Shown here: in pieces, positions 7,101 to 12,839 of the stretch | Layout: each line of letters opens with the position of its first letter | Numbering within the stretch: position 1 is the first letter of the stretch | Source: Bacteroidia bacterium | Lineage (GTDB): Bacteria > Bacteroidota > Bacteroidia > Bacteroidales > CAJPTX01 | NCBI GenBank assembly: GCA_905373625.1 | Contig: CAJPTS010000037.1 | Location: forward strand, 1-12,839 | Reading direction: 5' to 3' | Length of the DNA: 12,839 nt | Program-made: the position numbers and the translations under genes | Notes under the pieces: model-generated | What the model saw: only the letters and a program-made list of their open reading frames with translations | Databases searched by the model: none | Told to the model about the DNA's origin: nothing

Positions 7101-10100
7101 GCAAGCTCGACCAAATCGCACTCCCCAGAAGCATCATTCTCCAATTGAATAGAGAACTCTTGAACAAGGTTCGTTCCAAAGAAATCTTTCTTTTCCGCCT
7201 TAAATTGTAATGTATGATCGGCACTCGTCGTAAAATCCAACTCCGTATCTGGGTGTACTACTGTACCATTGTGCGAGACGGTAGCGCCCAGCCAATCTAA
7301 AACAAAAGCGACTTTTACCTTATCGAACTCTGTAAAATCGGTAGGAACTACAATCTTTATTTTGTCGTCCGCCACATATTGTGGGGGTACTTGCTCGTCT
7401 TCCACATGGACACTAGCAACAATACGCTGAATGTTTTTCCAAACATCTGTGCGTTGGCTATGAATTACTGCATAACGCCCCTGCCCATAAGCCGATGCTA
7501 TACCTTTTCCTTCGGTAAAGATGTATTCGCCTACACAATCGGTCGGTAAGTTGTTATCAGCAGTGCGTACACTTTTTGTCATATTTTGTAGGATATCTGC
7601 CGAACTACGCTCCTTATTCCAGAGTCGGAACATTGCAAGTTGTCCATCGAGCTTAAGATTGAGCAATAGATTCGTGAAAGAAAGTATATCGTTGCCATAT
7701 CGTTCCATTTCTACAAGCTCTCCGTCAATATAGACAGTAGGATGAGTGGTCATATCACCGCTCCATCCATAAGCGACTTTCATAGAAACGGCAATGTGTT
7801 GCCACTTTCCAGGCTTGAATACGGGCGTTTTGCTAAGCAGTAGCCCACTGTTACCTGCCATAAAGACCAAAGTATTGTCTGGGAATTTGTCACTACCAGC
7901 AAGTGATGCCAACCAAATACCCTCTTCGTTTACAAGTTCACAACGCTGCGGCTTGTTGAGTAACCACCATCCCTCGATGGTACACTCCTTGTCTACGTTG
8001 TGTCCCTTTAATGGCAATTCTATTGCCTCACGATCGTTGCCAACAAACGAGAGTCCATAGATAGTATTAGTCTGCGGAGCAATATTAAAAATGCGCTCTT
8101 TAATTTCGTTGTCCTTAACATTGTTATCTGCGTTTTTCAACGCAACACTCACTACATGTTTACCCTGCGCACTGAGATCTATTGACTTAGAAAAAGTTAA
8201 ATCAGCCTCGCCACCTAAAGGCGCTAATGTACATGCAATGTTCTCGGTAGCCACTTCCTGTTCATCAACCGTTAGCACAAGCTCTACGCTCGCTTGTGGA
8301 GCAACACCATTGTTGCGTACACGCACTGTCACCCTCTCAGTTCCAGTTAGAGAGTGTCCAGTCGCAGGAGCAACAAGCGAGACGAGTGACAGCTCGCAAT
8401 CATACGGATTTTTGCCATCTTTTACCTCAGCCGTAAGGTCTACCACATGCCCCCATTCTATGGTTTCGCCTGCTACGAATTTCTTATAGTCAACTTCAGT
8501 AGAAAGCATTAAACGCATCCGATGTTTGCCCGCCTTAATTCCAGGGAAACTTGAAAGGTTCAATGCAACCTGATACTCTAATTTGTTTGCAACCACTTCG
8601 GTAGTTGTAAGTTCTGCATCTTCGAGAGTATTGTTGTCATTGGCATCTACCCAAACTCTAAGCTGCGATGGTAGTTCGTTCGTAGTCGGTTTGCCCGAGA
8701 GCGTAAGCCACACCACGTTGTTACTCTGTATATAGAGGGGTACAATTTGCTGAGGCATATAATTTACTTTCGCCTGCGCCTGTATTTGAACGGTACTGTT
8801 ATCTATCGCTCTGAGACCTGCGATGTATAGTTTATCGGGAGCAGTTATTACACCTTTATGCCACAACGGATCGTTTTCGAGTACAAGTGTTTTCTCATTG
8901 TCGCTCACATCGCCATCTTTTACCAATTGTGCAACAATTTCGTAGCGTACAGGAGACGTTATATTAAACTCTAAGGGCAGCATAAAATCCGTTTTTCCAT
9001 TTGCCGTAAGAACAGGAATTGTATAGCGCTGGTATTTTCCATTTACAGTTACATTCAAGCCCACATTGTACAAGTCGACAGGTAATAGATTATCAATTGT
9101 CGCCTGCACCTTTTTAGAGTTCGCCTCCTCGCCATTGACTGCTATGAGACTCTCTAGTTTCCACTGATTCTCAGCTTCAAATTCTTGAACTTCAGCGATC
9201 CAACCATCAGCCTTAGTATATTCGTTATAACCCACAAAACAGAATGTTAGCCCACCATTATCGGCTTCAGAGATAAACACTTGCGGAGTAGTACTTTTTC
9301 CTGTAAGCTTGATTTGTGCATAGCGCGGTAGTACCTTTAAGTCCGTAGGCACATTGCCCGTAAAAATTGCCAACGTGTCTCCTTCAGCCAAGTCGTATTC
9401 TTTGAAAGTAGCCTGTACAATTCTATTCGATGCCGTAGGTACTATCTGCAATACTCCTTCTTGATCTGGTTTGTAAGGCTCGAGCGAACCACGCCCATCT
9501 ACAAACAGCTGTTTACCATTTATCTTTCGAGATATATAAGGCACTTTTCGTATACTCTGACCGAAGAACTCGAAATAGACCACTTCGGGCATTGCAATGA
9601 CATTTCCAATATTGTAAACTTGGAACTCTTTCTCGTTATTCATTGGCTCAATGTCACCCCTTACCTCGGCACGTACACGCACATTAAACTTGTGAGGTTC
9701 TTGGCTTGTAAAATCGTGCTTATACGAAACAGCTCGTCCTTCAAAGGGCTTTAATGTTTGAAATACATTGGTATAAACCAACTTATCATCTACAAGCACC
9801 GAGACTGGTACGTTTTTAACTTCACACGTGGAATAATTCTGCACATAGAAACGAATAGCCTCTTCGTGCATATCTGCCATATCATCAATCTTTGGATCAT
9901 TTACCCATGCGATGCCTACATCGGGATGGTCGGTCTTTTGCAGAATCTGATAGTAAGCTATAATTGCTCCGTCCTCGTCACTCGCTAAAGCGGCCTCGAA
10001 GTCCAAAGTAATTTTCTCACCCGCATATTTACTTATATCCCAAGCGAGACGATGCTCATCACCATCGCCTTCAATGACTTCGCGTCCAAGCTCATCTGTC

Positions 10101-12839
10101 AGCACTTCTCCTTTCGCCAGAACACGGAGCAATGATCCTGCCCGTCCGTCATCATCTGGTTTCTTTAGCAGGCAGTAGGATACAAGTTCTAGCTTAGTAC
10201 CGACTGGAATTTTCGTCAAATCTATACCACAAGCAGAAATTACACCTACATGGTCGCGCTGCTCAAATGGCTTATCCCAATCGGAGGCACTACTCTTTCC
10301 CTCCCAAGCAATCATTTGTGACTTGAGCGGGAAGCCCCAACGCGGATGCGGTTCTTGTACACTGAACTCTAATTTAGAACCCGTTATTACAGCTACGTGC
10401 TGCATAGGCCAACCAACAAACGATTCTGTATATGGCAGATCGGCTAAGGTTAGCACTTTGGGCTGGGGTTCACTCGTAATCACTCCCCTACTGCGTGCTC
10501 CGTGTAACCCACTTGCACTTACAGCCTGTACTGCATACATATTGCGCGCTGCGCTTACTTGGTTGTCCTGTAAAACGTATGTAGTAACTGGGGCAACTAC
10601 CTCTGCAATTTCGTTGTAGGTTTCTTTCTCTAGGTCTGCACGGAGTATCTTGTATTTCGCAGCCTCGTCAACAGCATTCCAAGCTAGTTGCCAACCCGAA
10701 GTAGAACAAGGCGTAGTTGTTAGTTGCAAGTCTTGTACTTGGGGCATTATAGTAAAATAGCCTGTTGTAGCAATCTGACCTTGCGCATCTATTACACGCA
10801 AACTAGCCTCGTTTGTGGCTTCAATAGGACTAGGAAGCGTAAACAGCGAATTGTTTGCAAACTGACCTAAAACTTCGTAACTCTTTCCTCCGTCGGTAGA
10901 CAACTCAACACGAAGAGGAGCAATCATATTCTTCGTATGTAGATATAATTCCTCATCTGGCGAATTTATATCGGCTATTTGAGGAGAGACAATCTCTGGC
11001 TTCTGGTAGTCAAAGTACCAAACTACTGCATAAGGTTGTTTTGCTCCTTGTCGTACAGTACCTCCCACCTTAATAGTATACTCTCCCGCTGTTGGAGCAG
11101 CTATACGTACTTGCTCAATGTTGTCCACTTCGTTTCGTTGCGTGGCAACTGCAGGAAGATTTGGTTCTGTAGCATTAAGCGTGTACGGATAGTATGTTTT
11201 CCCTTGTGCATGGAGCGTGAGATCCAAATCGTTCAGAATAGGGCACTCGCCAGATGCAAACTCTTTATTTGTTACAGGATCGTTCCAACATAAAGCTACA
11301 CGCAACTCTTTTACACCATCGGGTACTGTTACTTTTATTTCTTGTGCTGCCCCTCCCTGTTGTAATTCTTGAAAAGTATGCCAATTATTTTCTAGAGCCA
11401 CTACAGCTGCTTCTGCATCCAAAATTCCAAAACCATACTTATAGTCAGGACCAGGATTACCAGCCTCTTGTGCCGTATTAGCTACCAAAGCTTTCAGATA
11501 GTAGTTGTAGGGAGCAGCTCCACCATGTAACTGCATCCAACGCTCGGTAAGCAATGCTAGGTGACCTGTCACGGTTGGGCAAGACATAGAGGTTCCGTCT
11601 TCAGCTTTGTACGCCTGCCCATATATGGTAGAATATACCTCTTCGCCTCGCGCACTTATAATAGGAAACAGACGTCCATCGCGCAACGGACCAAGACTAG
11701 AGAAATCCGTTATGCGACCTTCAGTATCTACAGCGCCAACCGAGATTATATTTTTGGAATAGTTGGTAGCATGACTCCATTCTAATGCACATCTTGTCTC
11801 GTCTTGATCATTACCTGCCGCAAAGACATGTGTAAGATCGGGGATATAATAGGCAAGGTAGTCAACATCTATATTGGCAAGTTCCGTGTAGCTAAAAATC
11901 TCCTCATCGTCGCAAAAAGCAGCAAGTGCATAACCATACGAATTGGAGGTAAGCGTAATATGTTCCTTTATATAGGTCTCATACATCTCTAATGCAGAGG
12001 TTTTTCCGTTGAGACCATTTCCAAAGTTATATGCCCAAAGTTGTGCTGCAGGCGCAATCCCACGTCCCCGCTCATCGCACAAACCACTTCCCACTATAGT
12101 GCCCGAAGTATGCATCCCATGCGAACCTGCTTCAATGATAGGATCTTCAAACTCCATATTGTGTACACGTGCACCGTAATCCACGTGATCGCCGATATTC
12201 GCATCCCAAATCCCGATGCGAACATTCTTGCCCGTAAGACCTCGCCCATGTAACGAAGTTGGACGACTAAGTATAGAACCACCGCTCAAACGCGCCCCAT
12301 GATAGTTGTAAAGCACTTCTGGCGGTTTACAATATCGGATGGATGCAGTTCCCTCAAAGTCCGCAAGTGCTAGAATCTGTTCTTGCGAACCTTCTATTTC
12401 TACATTTTGGAAAAACGATGAGTTAGCACGATAAGAAATTCCAATACGATCTAATTCTTTTTTTACTTGTTCCCACGAAACCGAACTGAACCATGAAAGA
12501 CGCATACGAATATTGTCATTCAGACGCGCCCAAGTCGAAATCTTATGTTGTAAAAGCGCTGTTACAACCTTCCACTCTGAACGTATCGGCACAACTGTAC
12601 GAAGCCCTGTTCCTATAAAATCGCTCGGGCGGCTACCTGGCATAATCTGTGCATAGTAGGCATTACTTCCTAAATAATCACCTAACACTACGCCTTTCTT
12701 AGCAAGCGCAGCTTGGGAGATATTCGCAGAGTTAAACTGCACCAAAACATTGAGTTTCTCGCCTACAGGCGTACCTAATTCTAGGCTAGAAGTTTTGTGA
12801 TTGCGTTTTTGGGGCTGAACGTTTGCCTCTAGGTAAACC
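4181..12839 (-). CDS. Giant T9SS-secreted subtilisin-like (S8) protease-adhesin, 5' end outside the window
   Basis: An endopeptidase expected on the cell surface or outside the cell. Residue 1 here is the codon at 12745-12743; the frame stays open for 31 more codons to the window edge, with no ATG and no signal peptide, so the N-terminus is missing. Modules in order: propeptide-like region (about 1-150); S8 catalytic domain (168-450) with Asp181, His209 (SHGMHTSGT), oxyanion Asn312 and Ser386 (GTSMSCP); Kp43-like beta-barrel (460-580); Fn3 (668-750); MAM/cleaved-adhesin-like jelly roll (767-935); CARDB-like (940-1045); CUB-like (1050-1190); CARDB-like (1195-1290); GEVED-like (1295-1440); CARDB-like (1448-1553); LamG/concanavalin-like (1560-1720); DUF5018-like sandwich (1770-1870); Ig-like and MBG-like (1977-2150); Cna-B-like (2155-2230); five InlB-type repeats split by a second MAM-like module (2232-2769); T9SS sorting domain (2771-2854). 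The triad is complete, so it is probably active. It is much longer than usual S8 enzymes. The extra modules suggest binding to host protein or glycan; the substrate is unknown. Boundaries of the weaker beta-sandwich modules are approximate. Confidence 0.95.
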   Translation of the reverse strand, partial: VYLEANVQPQKRNHKTSSLELGTPVGEKLNVLVQFNSANISQAALAKKGVVLGDYLGSNAYYAQIMPGSRPSDFIGTGLRTVVPIRSEWKVVTALLQHKISTWARLNDNIRMRLSWFSSVSWEQVKKELDRIGISYRANSSFFQNVEIEGSQEQILALADFEGTASIRYCKPPEVLYNYHGARLSGGSILSRPTSLHGRGLTGKNVRIGIWDANIGDHVDYGARVHNMEFEDPIIEAGSHGMHTSGTIVGSGLCDERGRGIAPAAQLWAYNFGNGLNGKTSALEMYETYIKEHITLTSNSYGYALAAFCDDEEIFSYTELANIDVDYLAYYIPDLTHVFAAGNDQDETRCALEWSHATNYSKNIISVGAVDTEGRITDFSSLGPLRDGRLFPIISARGEEVYSTIYGQAYKAEDGTSMSCPTVTGHLALLTERWMQLHGGAAPYNYYLKALVANTAQEAGNPGPDYKYGFGILDAEAAVVALENNWHTFQELQQGGAAQEIKVTVPDGVKELRVALCWNDPVTNKEFASGECPILNDLDLTLHAQGKTYYPYTLNATEPNLPAVATQRNEVDNIEQVRIAAPTAGEYTIKVGGTVRQGAKQPYAVVWYFDYQKPEIVSPQIADINSPDEELYLHTKNMIAPLRVELSTDGGKSYEVLGQFANNSLFTLPSPIEATNEASLRVIDAQGQIATTGYFTIMPQVQDLQLTTTPCSTSGWQLAWNAVDEAAKYKILRADLEKETYNEIAEVVAPVTTYVLQDNQVSAARNMYAVQAVSASGLHGARSRGVITSEPQPKVLTLADLPYTESFVGWPMQHVAVITGSKLEFSVQEPHPRWGFPLKSQMIAWEGKSSASDWDKPFEQRDHVGVISACGIDLTKIPVGTKLELVSYCLLKKPDDDGRAGSLLRVLAKGEVLTDELGREVIEGDGDEHRLAWDISKYAGEKITLDFEAALASDEDGAIIAYYQILQKTDHPDVGIAWVNDPKIDDMADMHEEAIRFYVQNYSTCEVKNVPVSVLVDDKLVYTNVFQTLKPFEGRAVSYKHDFTSQEPHKFNVRVRAEVRGDIEPMNNEKEFQVYNIGNVIAMPEVVYFEFFGQSIRKVPYISRKINGKQLFVDGRGSLEPYKPDQEGVLQIVPTASNRIVQATFKEYDLAEGDTLAIFTGNVPTDLKVLPRYAQIKLTGKSTTPQVFISEADNGGLTFCFVGYNEYTKADGWIAEVQEFEAENQWKLESLIAVNGEEANSKKVQATIDNLLPVDLYNVGLNVTVNGKYQRYTIPVLTANGKTDFMLPLEFNITSPVRYEIVAQLVKDGDVSDNEKTLVLENDPLWHKGVITAPDKLYIAGLRAIDNSTVQIQAQAKVNYMPQQIVPLYIQSNNVVWLTLSGKPTTNELPSQLRVWVDANDNNTLEDAELTTTEVVANKLEYQVALNLSSFPGIKAGKHRMRLMLSTEVDYKKFVAGETIEWGHVVDLTAEVKDGKNPYDCELSLVSLVAPATGHSLTGTERVTVRVRNNGVAPQASVELVLTVDEQEVATENIACTLAPLGGEADLTFSKSIDLSAQGKHVVSVALKNADNNVKDNEIKERIFNIAPQTNTIYGLSFVGNDREAIELPLKGHNVDKECTIEGWWLLNKPQRCELVNEEGIWLASLAGSDKFPDNTLVFMAGNSGLLLSKTPVFKPGKWQHIAVSMKVAYGWSGDMTTHPTVYIDGELVEMERYGNDILSFTNLLLNLKLDGQLAMFRLWNKERSSADILQNMTKSVRTADNNLPTDCVGEYIFTEGKGIASAYGQGRYAVIHSQRTDVWKNIQRIVASVHVEDEQVPPQYVADDKIKIVVPTDFTEFDKVKVAFVLDWLGATVSHNGTVVHPDTELDFTTSADHTLQFKAEKKDFFGTNLVQEFSIQLENDASGECDLVELAMQKADNPGLKDEILLTNCDQTLKLDVKQDGVTPLDVHNLKLVVKQLSAGAKLYCEGRAIELNTPFTVDLSAPVYLRVVAQNGRDAQYYTVTLAMEQSIQWATEKIERAFTKTPFQLDAKATSGLPVRYISANPSVVSFDPDGKCIAAGVGTTIIRATQAGNAQYLAAPSVERTIEITPAPLTVNMKEAYMAQGDQIPEFEFEYVGLQFEDTQYKFDIPYEILDAKGQPWDGTEQLAQGEYVVRPKDYTVPVRRDNYEVTYNKGKLIVGAASTAQKVTFNVVDEAGNVLPNIVLECAKYRLQTNENGIAELYLAPATYQVQARKTDYAIAEVEFVVTNQAQTVQVQLKKLAHELSYAADSHGIIQGKTTQRVANGGNGERVIAVPVTPSYRFKRWSDGGIEASRVDVNVTKGITVTAEFEEASYTLSYKVGKGGRWVSGQKTQTVLHGTNGTTVEVEPDDGWVFIGWSDGNEDTERTDTDVVKDMEVEALFFKPHMLTWAENFDLGEAVLQYWYFDVQSAGEGWKLVPSKTVAGAAAEGEMLKIEPVGQNPFYHECFVETPWLSLEGRPTAGGVKVSFDLYYKKALNSRAVIEYSFDDEDWNSIEELVEASGTRKSYVIPDGDLAGNELIRFRWMFTSENFNTYLAVDNITVSLDPQPDEQTMLRYLAGEHGQVTVEGQAEKVKSLEVKTTKGVNGARVTAVPDAGYLFDKWSDGKTEATRQDQELPVAVWAFFKRLLKTQYTLSYKVKGNGILEGVLYQRLEEGETGTPVLARPNAGYKFVRWSDGVTDNPRSDVATANTEFEAEFEANVKTYAVSLKKDGEGELKVTGIAEDKLNAVPEGTELTAVAKANDGWKLKSLMAGTQDILADGKFTVTADVEVKAVFEKITLVEDAVFANVVVAPNPFDSQLRIVNAELKGTYTLLNAQGVVVQFGVLSETETVLNTTELASGLYLLRLTSESGATKMIKVIRER
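4184..4435 (-). other. T9SS type A C-terminal sorting domain (part of the giant protease)
   Basis: The last 84 residues show the family pattern: VVVAPNPF near the start, a LLNAQGVVV strand, TTELASGLYLLRL, and a KMIKVIRER tail. In Porphyromonas this domain takes the cargo through the type IX translocon and is usually cut off when the protein is attached to anionic LPS. It follows the last InlB-type repeat directly. Confidence 0.9.
4439..6052 (-). repeat. Five InlB-type repeats interrupted by a MAM-like module (part of the giant protease)
   Basis: Protein-level repeats of about 70-77 residues. Repeat 1 is at 5840-6052, repeat 2 at 5624-5839, repeat 3 at 4898-5119, repeat 4 at 4676-4885 and repeat 5 at 4439-4669. 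Repeats 1-4 share a YxFxxWSDG-type core (Trp2276, Trp2348, Trp2593, Trp2665) followed by a T/R-rich stretch and an AEF/ALF/WAF-type end. Repeat 5 is divergent and has lost WSDG (WKLKSLMAG instead). A MAM/cleaved-adhesin-like module at 5138-5620, ending in the typical VDNITV, splits the array between repeats 2 and 3. The DNA copies are diverged, so the duplications are old. Confidence 0.75.

Noticed and set aside
8091..8489. 132-codon plus-strand open frame opposite the giant protease
   Set aside because: It is antisense to a clear coding region, has no recognisable domain, and is the expected by-product of codon bias. The same applies to the many 60-104-codon plus-strand frames between 4482 and 12253.

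Overview
The window looks like part of a Bacteroidota chromosome, most likely Porphyromonas or a close relative. The evidence is a very large exported protease ending in a type IX secretion system (T9SS) sorting domain, a Hcp gene paired with an HcpR-like regulator as in Porphyromonas, one promoter fitting the Bacteroidota TAnnTTTG pattern, and moderate GC content. The genus is inference from gene content; no rRNA or other marker is present.

Left part (1-3420): a small secreted protein of unknown function lies on the minus strand. Its Shine-Dalgarno sequence sits in the loop of a perfect hairpin directly before the start codon. Upstream of it, a minus-strand terminator closes a two-gene operon encoding hybrid cluster protein (hcp) and a small cupin. 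Divergent from hcp is a Crp/Fnr-family regulator resembling HcpR. The shared intergenic region holds a 14-bp perfect palindrome centred about 42 bp upstream of the predicted hcp start site. Together these look like a nitrosative-stress defence locus: the regulator senses NO-type stress and switches on Hcp.

Middle part (3421-4180): about 760 bases have no convincing gene. They hold short open frames that may be remnants, an orphan promoter-like element with an inverted repeat, a 135-bp MITE-like element with perfect 13-bp terminal inverted repeats, and a strong minus-strand terminator for the giant gene.

Right part (4181-12839): one minus-strand gene fills the rest and runs off the window edge, so its true start is not visible. 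It encodes at least 2,885 residues of a subtilisin-family (S8, Kp43-like) serine protease followed by a long mosaic of adhesin-type beta-sandwich modules (Fn3, MAM/cleaved-adhesin-like, CARDB-like, CUB-like, GEVED-like, LamG, Ig/MBG, Cna-B-like, five InlB-type repeats) and a C-terminal T9SS signal. It is predicted to be displayed on or released from the cell surface, comparable in logic, though not in catalytic family, to the gingipain protease-adhesins. I see no defence system, CRISPR array, tRNA or rRNA.
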